In this document: positions 16,348 through 24,622 of the stretch, piece after piece | Layout: every line of letters begins with the position of its first letter | Position numbering within the stretch: the first letter of the stretch is position 1 | Assembly (NCBI GenBank): GCA_017457295.1 | Contig: JAFTHS010000031.1 | Coordinates: 1-37,537 of the forward strand | Reading direction: 5' to 3' | Source: Paludibacteraceae bacterium | GTDB lineage: Bacteria > Bacteroidota > Bacteroidia > Bacteroidales > Paludibacteraceae | DNA: 37,537 bases | The notes under the pieces: generated by a model | What the model was told of the DNA's origin: nothing | Databases searched by the model: none | Seen by the model: only the letters and a program-made list of their open reading frames with translations | Program-made: the position numbers and the translations under genes

Positions 16348-17355
16348 TTACTTCCATCGTGCCGATGTGGCGATGCGCAGAGTGTCGCTATCCGCTATAA
16401 TCAAGTAGCAAGCAGCATCGTCGGTACTTTCTATCATTCTTAGTGCCTCTTCTTCGCCCATGACCATACATGCAGTGGCCAATGCATCGGCTCGCATGCT
16501 GCTACTGGCAGTGACGGTGGCACTCAAAAGCGAATGATGGACAGGATAGCCCGAGCGGGGGTCAATAGTATGGCTTCGGCGTTGACCGTCCACAAAATAG
16601 TATTGCAGGTAATTGCCAGAAGTGGCCATACAAAGGTGGGTACTTTCTATCACCTCTTGAAGTTCTTTCTCCATACCTGTGGCGTCAATCGTAGGGCGAG
16701 ATATGCCCACGCGCCATGGGTTGCCCTTGTCGTTGGTACCCTGTAGAACTACTTCACCTCCGATGTCTACCAATAGGTTTTCGCAGCCATTTTCGCGCAG
16801 CAGATTGGCTACCACGTCGCATGCATAGCCCTTGGCAATGGCACTAGCGTCCAATGTGATACGAGGGTCGTTCTTGTACAAGCGGTGTTCTTCTAAATGA
16901 ATGTTTTGATAGCCGATGAATGTTTTGATGCTATCAATGGCATGTTTATCTATTTGCTCTTCCGACTTTTTGCCTGTGCCAAATCCCCACTGATTGACTA
17001 ATGGCGCTACAGTAATATCGAATGCCCCATGGGATAGTTGGCTGATGCGATGTGCCTCGGTGTACATAGTTTCGAATAAGGCATCTGTAGTTACGCTATC
17101 ATTATGATTGATTCGGCTGATTACGGATGTGGGGTTGAACATGCTCAGTGAGTTATCGAACTCTTGTAAACGCTCCTTTATAGCATCATGCAGATCGCTG
17201 GTACTTTCGTAGCGGATGTTGTAGTAGGTGCCGAAGATGTTGCCTTGGTTGTGATAGTATTGTTTTTGTGGCCCATCAGGCAGTAATAGCAGCAATCCTG
17301 CTGCTATTACTGCTAATCCAAGTGCATGCCACTTTTTTATATTTTTACCATTCAT
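16348..17355 (-). CDS. apbE: FAD:protein FMN transferase
   Basis: ApbE attaches FMN covalently to Thr/Ser of target proteins such as RNF and NQR subunits. The 335-aa protein has one N-terminal membrane helix (about residues 10-26) and no lipobox Cys. The domain shows FGTYYNIRY, FNPTSVISRIN, the segment GYACDVVANLL, LLVDIGGEVVLQG, and RRSHTIDPRSGYPVHHSLL. No RNF or NQR gene is in the window, so its substrate lies elsewhere. The ATG overlaps the stop of the outer-membrane protein gene by 11 bp, so the two are probably translated together. Confidence 0.95.
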   Translation of the reverse strand: MNGKNIKKWHALGLAVIAAGLLLLLPDGPQKQYYHNQGNIFGTYYNIRYESTSDLHDAIKERLQEFDNSLSMFNPTSVISRINHNDSVTTDALFETMYTEAHRISQLSHGAFDITVAPLVNQWGFGTGKKSEEQIDKHAIDSIKTFIGYQNIHLEEHRLYKNDPRITLDASAIAKGYACDVVANLLRENGCENLLVDIGGEVVLQGTNDKGNPWRVGISRPTIDATGMEKELQEVIESTHLCMATSGNYLQYYFVDGQRRSHTIDPRSGYPVHHSLLSATVTASSSMRADALATACMVMGEEEALRMIESTDDAACYLIIADSDTLRIATSARWK

Positions 17356-18211
17356 TGCCGAAATATACGCCTACGCCAATGCAACCATTTAGGTGTTGAT
17401 CAGCGTTGTTTCCAATGGTGTTGATAATATTCTCTTTGTTGACTCCGTAGCAATTGAACATGGCTTCTCCCCACACGTTAATATATAGGTTGCCAAGTTC
17501 GAATTCACGCTCAGCTCGCAGTTGCAGGTTGTTGAATCCCACGGTGTTGCCATCTTTCCATACTGCCTCGTAGTTGCTATATGCTCCTCGCCATGGTGTA
17601 AAGCCAATCTTAAGCCCCAATACGATGTCTAATGGCAATTCAATATCGTATCCCAACTGGATATAGGTAGAATAGGCGCGTTTGGCATTGCCGTTGGCAT
17701 TGATTACCACTTCTCCTTCGTCGGTGAGGACAGGATCGTTGCCCAATACGGTGGTGTACCAATCGATAGTAAGTGGCACATTATCAGCCCATTCGCTTAT
17801 GCTGACACCTGCGTGAAGCTCCATAGTGCTACTGCTGAAGGCATTGTTTGGATCGCCCAACCCTTGGAAATAGGTATCTCCATAGAAATAATGTAAGTGG
17901 GTGAGGTCGAGCATAAAGCCATGGTTGTCATAACCGATGGTGATGTCTAACTCGGGATTGAATTCTTGGAACAGCCAACTATCTGCACCGATATTTGCCC
18001 AACCGCAGAGGTATAACCCGTTCCAATCGAGTGTGATGGATGGTTGGATGGAAAGTCCTCCGAGATTGTATCCGCGCCATAGGTAACTGGTGACTAGGTC
18101 TGCTCCGACCTCTAACGAAATGCCTTTCGTATTATCTTCGGCCTTGGCCTGATACGAAAAAGCACCAACGCTTATCAGCGCTAGTGCTAAAACTAATAGT
18201 TTTCTATTCAT
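17345..18211 (-). CDS. Outer-membrane beta-barrel protein, TorF-like putative porin
   Basis: The 288-aa protein has a signal peptide cleaved after about residue 24 (AKA before EDN). It then shows DLVTSYLWRGYNLGGLSIQP, resembling the TSxYxWRG start of the TIGR02001/TorF putative-porin family. Alternating hydrophobic strands run through the sequence. It ends in GVYFGNEW, with a C-terminal aromatic residue as expected for barrel proteins. The transported substrate is not known. It lies 23 bp after the small HTH-like gene and overlaps apbE. Confidence 0.75.
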   Translation of the reverse strand: MNRKLLVLALALISVGAFSYQAKAEDNTKGISLEVGADLVTSYLWRGYNLGGLSIQPSITLDWNGLYLCGWANIGADSWLFQEFNPELDITIGYDNHGFMLDLTHLHYFYGDTYFQGLGDPNNAFSSSTMELHAGVSISEWADNVPLTIDWYTTVLGNDPVLTDEGEVVINANGNAKRAYSTYIQLGYDIELPLDIVLGLKIGFTPWRGAYSNYEAVWKDGNTVGFNNLQLRAEREFELGNLYINVWGEAMFNCYGVNKENIINTIGNNADQHLNGCIGVGVYFGNEW

Positions 18212-18234
18212 TTTCTATGCAAAAGCGCAACTTC

Positions 18235-18477
18235 TTATAGCGCATTCTTATTCGCCCAAGCAACGCGCAATGCTACTTCCAGTATACGTGTATCATCTAA
18301 GACTACAAGACCTCCGTCAGGACCTGGCTCAATATGATAACCATTAGTGGCAGTACCGTTGAAGAATGCTCTTACATCATCAGCTGCAATTCCTAACTCT
18401 TCAGCAATCACAGCTGAACTACCTTTTGGAAGGCTATCCTTCACTTCTCTCAGTTTGTTGAATGTTGTGCGAATCAT
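18235..18477 (-). CDS. Small HTH-like protein of unknown function
   Basis: The 80-aa protein has a helical N-terminal part (FNKLREVKDSLPKGSSAVIA) running into EELGIAADDVRAFFNG, which reads like a helix-turn-helix. A short glycine-rich hairpin (GPDGGLVVLDD) and a C-terminal helix follow. I recognise it only as a small Bacteroidota protein that could bind DNA. Regulation of the downstream barrel/apbE genes is a guess from position. Its own promoter is at 18542-18572. It is probably the first gene of a three-gene operon. Confidence 0.7.
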   Translation of the reverse strand: MIRTTFNKLREVKDSLPKGSSAVIAEELGIAADDVRAFFNGTATNGYHIEPGPDGGLVVLDDTRILEVALRVAWANKNAL

Positions 18478-18541
18478 AGTAACTAATTAATTTATAGTTG
18501 ATAATAATATTGATTACATACCCTATTAAGTATTTCGTCTG

Positions 18542-18572
18542 CAAAGGTAATACTTTTTTTTTATATATGCAA
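18542..18572 (-). promoter_or_regulatory. Promoter of the HTH-like/OMP/apbE operon
   Basis: On the minus strand TTG (18572-18570), 20 bp and TACCTTTG (18549-18542), with CATATATAAAAAAAAA in the spacer. It leaves a leader of about 58 nt, longer than most in this window. Confidence 0.78.
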
Positions 18573-18666
18573 GAGAAAGGTTCAATTTTACTAAAAAAAC
18601 TTTCAACCATTTCTTACAGCTTTCCCATTTGCGGTTTTCACCTTTTCGTTTTGAGAACAAAAATTC

Positions 18667-18680
18667 CACCTCAAGAGGTG
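18667..18680 (-). terminator. Possible weak terminator of the prmA-nadD operon
   Basis: CACCTC-AA-GAGGTG forms a 6-bp perfect inverted repeat (a 5-bp stem is more realistic). On the minus strand it is followed within about 3 nt by ATTTTTG. It lies about 160 bp after the nadD stop. The short stem makes this tentative. Between this and nadD the 365-bp gap holds the 11-bp repeat copy C. Confidence 0.35.
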
Positions 18681-18747
18681 AGGGATTTGATTTTGGGCTT
18701 ATGGAAGGGGTGGCAAGAGTAGGTTTTTCTATGATGAGAATATGGTA

Positions 18748-18815
18748 ATCTATCGTTTATCTATCGTATATCTACCGTGTATCTACCGTATATCTACCGT
18801 AGTTGGCAGCAAAAA
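18748..18815 (+). repeat. 11-bp-unit intergenic repeat element, copy C
   Basis: ATCTATCGT/ATCTACCGT starts at 18748, 18759, 18770, 18781 and 18792, five units at exact 11-bp spacing. The core AGTTGGCAGCAAAAAA follows (18801-18816), sharing GGCAGCAAAAA with copy A. Further on, AAAAAAGTGCTTTGC (about 18823-18837) resembles the AAAAAGTGCTTT flank of copy B. It lies between the end of nadD and the small HTH-like gene. Confidence 0.75.
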
Positions 18816-18842
18816 ACATGCAAAAAAGTGCTTTGCAAATAG

Positions 18843-19355
18843 CTACTTGCTATTGCGAATCTCAGTGGAAGAAATATCGAAATATGGAGCTCCATGCAAT
18901 AGTTGCAAATCTTTTGCATGGGGCATTTCGTATGGAGCACAACCGTGACGAGGATAGACCATCACGCGGAAATGCTGAAGGATATAGTTGCTCTGGCGCC
19001 AGCGATGGAAAATAGATAAATTGTCTTCGCCAATAATGAGTGTGAACTCGTGTTCAGGATATGCTTTCGTGAGTGCGCGCAGCGTATTAGCCGTGTAACT
19101 GGGGCGCGGGAGATGGAATTCGAAATCGGAAACCACAATACGGTTGGCAGATTCGCCTAATGATTGGATTGCCTCGGTGGCTTGCTGAAATCGCAGTTGT
19201 TCATCAGCCAAGATGTGGCTATCCTTCAGAGGATTATAAGGGGAAACCATTAGCCATACTTGGTCAATGTCGGTGTGCTCTACCACCCACTTTGCCAATC
19301 CAATATGTCCGAAGTGAATAGGATTGAACGATCCCCCGTAAATACCAATTTTCAT
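18843..19355 (-). CDS. nadD: Nicotinate-nucleotide adenylyltransferase, shortened C terminus
   Basis: NadD makes nicotinate adenine dinucleotide in NAD synthesis. The 170-aa protein has GIYGGSFNPIHFGHIGLA with the HxGH nucleotidyltransferase motif, VWLMVSPYNPLK, LIIGEDNLSIFHRW and the closing ISSTEIR motif. In the family about 20 residues normally follow ISSTxIR, including an LLPxxVxxYI segment. Here the protein stops three residues after ISSTEIR, where the repeat-bearing intergenic region starts. The start overlaps gmk by 4 bp. It is the last gene of the prmA operon. Confidence 0.9.
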   Translation of the reverse strand: MKIGIYGGSFNPIHFGHIGLAKWVVEHTDIDQVWLMVSPYNPLKDSHILADEQLRFQQATEAIQSLGESANRIVVSDFEFHLPRPSYTANTLRALTKAYPEHEFTLIIGEDNLSIFHRWRQSNYILQHFRVMVYPRHGCAPYEMPHAKDLQLLHGAPYFDISSTEIRNSK

Positions 19356-19897
19356 TGAACTAGTTTGTCGAGTTCTTTTTTTGCCGTCTCCAAATCATCG
19401 TTTACTACGATATGGTCGAAATATGGCGCATCAGCCATCTCAATCTCTGCTTTCGCAAGGCGCTTTTGTATCATTTCTTCGCTGGTATCACCACGTCCAT
19501 GCAAACGCTGAGATAAGGCCTCTACCGATGGCGGGGCAATAAAGAGTGCCAATGCTTGGTCACCAAAAATGCGCTTGAGGTTGAGCCCCCCCTTGACATC
19601 AATATCAAAGACAATGGTACGTCCTGCAGATTGAATACGGTCGATTTCGGACTTGAGTGTACCATAGTACAAACCCTCGTAGACTTGCTCGTATTCGATG
19701 AAATCGTTTTGCTGGATATGCTGCTCAAACTCCTCTCGGGAGATGAAATAGTATTCCTTGCCATGCTGCTCTTGCCCGCGTGGAGCACGCGTGGTGGCAG
19801 AGATAGATAGCTCATACTTGCCAGGATAGGTGTCTAGCAAATGCTTGACCATAGTAGATTTGCCCGACCCGCTGGGCGCACAGAGAATAATAATCAT
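19352..19897 (-). CDS. gmk: Guanylate kinase
   Basis: This enzyme phosphorylates GMP to GDP. The 181-aa protein has the P-loop APSGSGKST at residues about 7-15. The GMP-binding region includes SATTRAPRGQEQHGKEYYFI, and FDIDVKGGLNLKRIF and ALFIAPPSVEALSQRL follow. The LID region has RGDTSEEMIQKRLAKAE. It overlaps yicC and nadD by 4 bp each, in the yicC-gmk-nadD order common in Bacteroidota. Confidence 0.96.
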   Translation of the reverse strand: MIIILCAPSGSGKSTMVKHLLDTYPGKYELSISATTRAPRGQEQHGKEYYFISREEFEQHIQQNDFIEYEQVYEGLYYGTLKSEIDRIQSAGRTIVFDIDVKGGLNLKRIFGDQALALFIAPPSVEALSQRLHGRGDTSEEMIQKRLAKAEIEMADAPYFDHIVVNDDLETAKKELDKLVQ

Positions 19898-20793
19898 AGG
19901 ACGTTGAGTACTTGTTCTTTGATTTGTTCGAGTATATCTTTCATTTTGACTACGATAATCTGCATCTCGCTTTGGTTGCTCTTGCTGCCGAGCGTGTTGA
20001 TCTCACGCCCCATCTCTTGAGCAATGAAGCCGAGCTTCTTGCCTACACCTGCACCTTCGCCACTCATGGTTTCGCGGAAATAGCGGAGATGGTTGGTCAA
20101 ACGCACTTTCTCTTCGGTGATATCAAGTTTCTCAAGATAGTAGATCATCTCCTGCTCTAGACGATTGCGGTCAATAGCTTGTTGGGTAGTAGCTGATAAC
20201 TGCTCTAGATTAGCCTCGATGCGCGACTTGATTTTCTCCACGCGGCTCTGCTCGTAGGGCTCTACCTCCGCCAATAGCACTGCGATAGCGTCCAACTTCT
20301 CGCAGAACATACATTGTAGCGATGCTCCTTCCTGCTTGCGAAAAGCATTGAATTGCACAATCGCTGACTCGATAGTGCTCAATACCACGGCCCATTCTTG
20401 GTCGCTAATTTCGCTGCAGTCTTGCACTTTGGTTACATCAGGAATGCGCATGATAGTGGTCATAAGATCGGAAGCAGGGAGGGCGAATTCGCGTTGCAAT
20501 GCGCTCAACTCGTTGTAGTAATAGGCAAAAGCGTCTTTGTTAATAGGCGTGAATGTGGTCGTGGCTTCTCCTTGTACAGCATCTTGATAGTAGATGCTCA
20601 AATCGATTTTACCTCGTTCGAGGCGTTGCGCTATCAGTGTGCGTATTTCCAACTCTTTGCTGCGCAGTTGAGGCGCAATGCGGACACCAAGGTCAATGGA
20701 CTTGGAGTTTAGACTGCGTATTTCTACGATTAGTTTCTTGTTGTTGGCTACTTGGCATTCGGCCTTTCCGTAGCCAGTCATAGAGTATATCAT
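19894..20793 (-). CDS. yicC: YicC-family endoribonuclease-like protein
   Basis: The 299-aa protein begins MIYSMTGYGKAE, the YicC hallmark. It continues with VEIRSLNSKSIDLGVRI, and the conserved C-terminal DUF1732 region has RNRLEQEMIYYLEKLDITEE, then SGEGAGVGKKLGFIAQEMGR and GSKSNQSEMQ. YicC-family proteins have been linked to RNA cleavage and sRNA turnover in E. coli. The role in Bacteroidota is unknown. It lies 28 bp after the small lipoprotein gene and overlaps gmk by 4 bp. Confidence 0.93.
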   Translation of the reverse strand: MIYSMTGYGKAECQVANNKKLIVEIRSLNSKSIDLGVRIAPQLRSKELEIRTLIAQRLERGKIDLSIYYQDAVQGEATTTFTPINKDAFAYYYNELSALQREFALPASDLMTTIMRIPDVTKVQDCSEISDQEWAVVLSTIESAIVQFNAFRKQEGASLQCMFCEKLDAIAVLLAEVEPYEQSRVEKIKSRIEANLEQLSATTQQAIDRNRLEQEMIYYLEKLDITEEKVRLTNHLRYFRETMSGEGAGVGKKLGFIAQEMGREINTLGSKSNQSEMQIIVVKMKDILEQIKEQVLNVL

Positions 20794-20821
20794 GTTTATT
20801 TACGATTAAACAATTGACAAA

Positions 20822-21031
20822 TTATTCGGTAATTGGTCCGTTTGATGCGTTGATGTTTGGTGTATCTTCTTGCGAAGTGGTGTCTTGCTGCTGTGTGTCT
20901 TGCTGCTGGAAATATGCAGGCGGACCATACATCACTCGAATAGCGTTGGCCTGAATGGTCTCTTGATGCGATTTGCAACCACAGAGTAATGCAATCAATG
21001 CACTTAATATGATATTTATCTTCATTCTCAT
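20822..21031 (-). CDS. Small predicted lipoprotein
   Basis: The 69-aa product has a short basic-hydrophobic signal and a lipobox LCGC (Cys near residue 19). After that comes a polar, low-complexity tail with repeated QQQDTQQQDTTSQEDT. I recognise no family. The ATG at 21031 overlaps the mnmE stop as ATGA, which favours translational coupling; ATG 21025 is an alternative. It is probably a small envelope lipoprotein. Confidence 0.65.
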   Translation of the reverse strand: MRMKINIILSALIALLCGCKSHQETIQANAIRVMYGPPAYFQQQDTQQQDTTSQEDTPNINASNGPITE

Positions 21032-22365
21032 TTTCCGATACAGAATTTACTAAATATATTGTTTAATACTTCTTGCGAAGTGATATGTCCAGTAATCTCG
21101 CCTAATGCAGCTAAACAGTCTTGCAAGTCCATGCTTAAGAACTCTCCGCTGATTTGCATTTGCAAACCATCTTGCACGCGCTTGATGGCTTCTAACGCAC
21201 GTACCAATGCTTCGTAGTGCCTTGTATTGCTGATAGTCACAGCATTGCGTGTGTCATATTGCTCGGCCGCTAGTGTCACCAATTGCTGCTTGATGGCTTC
21301 CACTTCACCATGCTTTGCCGAGATACCAATACTGTTTTCGTCCGCCACAAACCCTGGAATTAAATCCACCTTATTATATATATGTATAACGGTCTTGTCT
21401 TGTATATCTTCTATTTGCGATAGTATATTCACGGGTTGAGTGGCATCCTGTAGGTGTATAATCACCGTTGCCCGTTGTGCCGCTTGTCTGCTACGCTCGA
21501 TACCTAAACTCTCTATGGTATCATCTGTCTGACGCATACCTGCGGTGTCGATAAATCGGAACAACATTCCACCTAGCACTAGTGTCTCTTCCACGGTGTC
21601 GCGTGTCGTTCCTTGGATATCACTCACTATAGCGCGTTCTTCGCCAAGCAACGCATTGAGCAATGTGGATTTACCCACGTTGGGCGCACCAATAATCGCC
21701 ACGGGGATTCCTTGTTTGATGGCATTACCTGTCTTGAAAGATGCCACTAACGTACTAATGGTGGTATTTATTTCTTCGGCCAAATAGTTGAGTTGAGTGC
21801 GATCGGCAAACTCCAACTCCTCGTGGTCGGCAAAATCTAATTCCAATTCGATGAGCGAGGTGAAAGTGAGCAATCGTTCGCGCAAGATGGCTAACTCATT
21901 GGAAATACCGCCCCGCAATTGAGCTAAAGCCAAATCCTTCTCGGCTTTGGTTTGTGCTGCAATGAGGTCGGCTACTGCTTCAGCTTCGGTAAGATCCATC
22001 TTGCCATTGAGGAAGGCACGTTGCGTGAACTCGCCCGCTTGCGCCAATCGGCAACCGGCATCTACTAGCCATTGCAGCAAAGTCTGTTGGATATACATGC
22101 TGCCATGGCATGCAATTTCCACTACATCTTCGCCTGTGAACGAATGTGGCGCACGAAAGACACTCACTAATACTTGATCAAGTATTTCCTGCTCACTACC
22201 CTGTGTAATCTCCCCATAGTGTACGGTATAAGGAGCTGCCTCGGAGAGTGTTTTTTTTGCATGAAATATGCTGTCCACAATCGCTATAGCAGACTTTCCA
22301 CTTATGCGAATCACGGCTATTCCACCACTTCCATAAGGGGTTGATATGGCACAAATCGTACTCAT
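21028..22365 (-). CDS. mnmE: tRNA uridine-5-carboxymethylaminomethyl modification GTPase
   Basis: MnmE, with MnmG, modifies U34 of certain tRNAs. The start at 22365 (MSTICAISTPYGSGGIAVIR) fits the family and overlaps the prmA stop as ATGA; longer in-frame starts exist at 22389 and 22383. The 445-aa protein has the N-terminal formyl-THF-binding domain (CHGSMYIQQTLL, AGEFTQRAFLNGKMDLTEAE). The G domain is inserted at about residue 215 (GAPNVGKSTLLN, then DIQGTTRD, DTAG and NKVD). It ends with the conserved C-terminal FCIGK, needed for catalysis. Confidence 0.96.
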   Translation of the reverse strand: MSTICAISTPYGSGGIAVIRISGKSAIAIVDSIFHAKKTLSEAAPYTVHYGEITQGSEQEILDQVLVSVFRAPHSFTGEDVVEIACHGSMYIQQTLLQWLVDAGCRLAQAGEFTQRAFLNGKMDLTEAEAVADLIAAQTKAEKDLALAQLRGGISNELAILRERLLTFTSLIELELDFADHEELEFADRTQLNYLAEEINTTISTLVASFKTGNAIKQGIPVAIIGAPNVGKSTLLNALLGEERAIVSDIQGTTRDTVEETLVLGGMLFRFIDTAGMRQTDDTIESLGIERSRQAAQRATVIIHLQDATQPVNILSQIEDIQDKTVIHIYNKVDLIPGFVADENSIGISAKHGEVEAIKQQLVTLAAEQYDTRNAVTISNTRHYEALVRALEAIKRVQDGLQMQISGEFLSMDLQDCLAALGEITGHITSQEVLNNIFSKFCIGK

Positions 22366-23138
22366 TTTTTTAAGCGTATCCATTGCCATTCGTTTTTGCT
22401 TCGTGTCTCAACATGTTGCAGACCCACAGCATCTGCTGCTTCTATTAGGTAGGGGATATCGTCTGCGTAGAAACCGCTCAACCAAGCCTCTCCGCCATGT
22501 TTTAGATATTGGGCATATAAAGGTATTTGTGCGACTAGAATGTTTCGATGGATGTTGGCAAAGATAAAATGATATTCTCCTTCGGGAGGTGCATCGCCTA
22601 ATCGCACATCCAGTTCTACATGATTGGCTGCGGCATTCTCCAAGGTGTTGGCTACACTCTTGTCATCTATATCCACGGCCACCACATGTGCAGCGCCACA
22701 TTTCTTAGCCATGATGCCTAGCACTCCTGTACCACAACCCATGTCCAATACAAATGCGTTTCGATCCAATCGATAGTCTTCCGCAGCTTCTAGCATTGCT
22801 TCTATCATCATGCTGGTTGTCTCATGGTGTCCCGCACCAAATGCGCAGTGAGGAGTGATGTGCACACCCATGGGCAAATCTTCTACCTCGTGTTCTGCTT
22901 CCCATGTGGCATTCCAGTTGATATCCTCGCATTGCTCAATGCTAGCTATTTTTGCTCCGTCTGTTTCAGCGATTAATGCTTCCAGTGCCTCTTTGTTTGC
23001 TCCCAATACAGCCGTCTGAATGTAGGCATCTGCTTCGTCAAATACCTCAAAACCAATATCGCACATAGCTTGCTCTAGCAACTCGCGTTGCCAATCCTGA
23101 GAGAAGGAATATATAAGATGTACTACAGAATATTGCAT
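22362..23138 (-). CDS. prmA: Ribosomal protein L11 methyltransferase
   Basis: PrmA methylates ribosomal protein L11 using S-adenosylmethionine. The start at 23138 (MQYSVVHLIYSF) is chosen because the promoter -7 element is at 23148-23155, inside a longer frame that opens at 23264. The product is 258 aa. Motifs are FGAGHHETTSMMIEAML, the SAM motif LDMGCGTGVLGIMA, AVDIDDKSV, and FIFANIHRNIL (the NIxxN motif). The predicted leader is only 3-5 nt, so translation may be nearly leaderless. It heads the prmA-mnmE-lipoprotein-yicC-gmk-nadD operon. Confidence 0.92.
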   Translation of the reverse strand: MQYSVVHLIYSFSQDWQRELLEQAMCDIGFEVFDEADAYIQTAVLGANKEALEALIAETDGAKIASIEQCEDINWNATWEAEHEVEDLPMGVHITPHCAFGAGHHETTSMMIEAMLEAAEDYRLDRNAFVLDMGCGTGVLGIMAKKCGAAHVVAVDIDDKSVANTLENAAANHVELDVRLGDAPPEGEYHFIFANIHRNILVAQIPLYAQYLKHGGEAWLSGFYADDIPYLIEAADAVGLQHVETRSKNEWQWIRLKK

Positions 23139-23147
23139 AATAGACTG

Positions 23148-23178
23148 CAAAATTACTGCTTTTTTTTGAAATATGCAA
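23148..23178 (-). promoter_or_regulatory. prmA operon promoter
   Basis: On the minus strand TTG (23178-23176), 20 bp and TAATTTTG (23155-23148). The ATG follows 9 bp after the -7 element. Its 31 bp match the promoter at 29779-29809 in about 28 positions. Confidence 0.78.
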
Positions 23179-23197
23179 ATTAATTGCACTAGGTGCT

Positions 23198-23227
23198 TTG
23201 CCAAATCGCAAATATTTTGTACTTTTG
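23198..23227 (+). promoter_or_regulatory. folC promoter
   Basis: TTG (23198-23200), 19 bp and TACTTTTG (23220-23227). The leader to ATG 23250 is about 17 nt. It is divergent from the prmA promoter, with 19 bp between the two -33 elements. Confidence 0.75.
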
Positions 23228-23249
23228 CGTGAAATTTGATGATATAATC

Positions 23250-24590
23250 ATGACATACAGACAAATTATAGAGTATTTATATGCATCGCAACCTGCTTTT
23301 CACATGGTGGGTGCTACGGCATATAAACCTGGATTAGATAATACATATCGCTTGATGTCACATCTTGGCAATCCGCATGAGCAATTGCGAACTGTGCATG
23401 TGGCAGGTACGAATGGCAAAGGATCTACATCCCATTTGATAGCAGCCACTTTGCAAACACAAGGGTATAAAGTGGGGTTATTTACTTCGCCACATCTGGT
23501 GGATTTTCGCGAACGCATTCGTATATCGGGAGAAATGATTACTGAAGAAAAAGTGGTGCAGTTCGTGGTAGAGAATCGTACGTTCTTGGATGAACTGCGC
23601 CCCTCATTCTTTGAAACCACAATGGCAATGGCATTTTGGTATTTTGCAGAGCAGAAGGTGGATATAGCTGTGGTAGAAGTGGGCTTAGGGGGGCGATTGG
23701 ATAGTACAAACATAGTGATGCCATTGGTGTCGGTGATCACGAATATAGGTATTGATCATACCGAGTTTTTGGGTAATACGCTATCTCAAATTGCTGTAGA
23801 GAAAGCGGGTATCATCAAACCCAATATACCTTGTGTAATAGGTGAAACGCATCTAGAAACGCAAGATGTGTTCCTGTCGCGCGCAGAGGAATGTGGTATA
23901 TTGGGCGATGGATTGGAAACTACGGATTGTAGAATATGGTTTGCGGATCAATGCGGTTTTATGCGTAAACGACGTATGAAAGAAGCACCCGAATGCCAAT
24001 TACATGGCAGTTATCAAGATAAGAACCAACAGACAGCCTATGTAGCATTGCAGGTGCTGCGTAATGTGTGTGACATAAAATTGTCCAAGGAAGCTATAAG
24101 TAAAGGTTATGCTCATGTGTGCCAACTGACAGGGCTGCGTGGTAGATGGGAGGTTGTATCTAAGGAACCACTAACCATTTGTGATACAGGGCATAATGGC
24201 CATGGTATGCAGTATGTGGTAGAGCAACTAAAGACCCTGTTTCAATCTCATGGAGAGTTGTATCCACAAGCTCGCTTGCGTATTGTGCTAGGTATGGTGG
24301 CAGATAAGGATATTGATATTGTATTAGGGCTGTTGCCTACAGAAGCAATCTATTATTTTACCCAACCATCCACTTTACGAGCTATGCCAGCAGAAAAATT
24401 GTGTTGCCGATGGCAAAAACGATATGCATGTTCAATATTCAACCAAACTACACAAAACAATGCTCTTTGCCGTAGTTTTTCTACGGTAAAAGAAGCTCTC
24501 TCTGTTGTCCAAAAAGAAGCCACCAATGAAGATGTTGTTTTCATCGGTGGCAGCAATTATGTGGTTGGCGAAGCATTATCTTTACTCTAA
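23250..24590 (+). CDS. folC: Folylpolyglutamate / dihydrofolate synthase
   Basis: FolC adds glutamate to dihydropteroate or folates. The start at 23250 (MTYRQIIEYLYASQP) is taken because the promoter covers the longer frame's ATG at 23193. The 446-aa Mur-ligase-fold protein has the folate-binding N terminus with KPGLDNTYRL, the P-loop VAGTNGKGSTSHLIA (about residue 52), HLVDFRERIRISGEMI, VGLGGRLDSTN and ITNIGIDHTEFLG. The C-terminal domain contains CDTGHNGHGM. It converges on dnaE with a 32-bp gap and no clear terminator. Confidence 0.95.
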   Translation: MTYRQIIEYLYASQPAFHMVGATAYKPGLDNTYRLMSHLGNPHEQLRTVHVAGTNGKGSTSHLIAATLQTQGYKVGLFTSPHLVDFRERIRISGEMITEEKVVQFVVENRTFLDELRPSFFETTMAMAFWYFAEQKVDIAVVEVGLGGRLDSTNIVMPLVSVITNIGIDHTEFLGNTLSQIAVEKAGIIKPNIPCVIGETHLETQDVFLSRAEECGILGDGLETTDCRIWFADQCGFMRKRRMKEAPECQLHGSYQDKNQQTAYVALQVLRNVCDIKLSKEAISKGYAHVCQLTGLRGRWEVVSKEPLTICDTGHNGHGMQYVVEQLKTLFQSHGELYPQARLRIVLGMVADKDIDIVLGLLPTEAIYYFTQPSTLRAMPAEKLCCRWQKRYACSIFNQTTQNNALCRSFSTVKEALSVVQKEATNEDVVFIGGSNYVVGEALSLL

Positions 24591-24622
24591 TTGATATACG
24601 GTTAAACACCAGTAGGAGGATA

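Noticed and set aside
18748..18800. 11-bp repeats as a CRISPR array
   Set aside because: Units are contiguous, without spacers, and far shorter than CRISPR repeats; no cas gene is in the window.
23540..23740. Antisense open frames inside folC, dnaE, recQ and others
   Set aside because: They lie opposite strongly conserved genes, lack promoters and show no family motifs.
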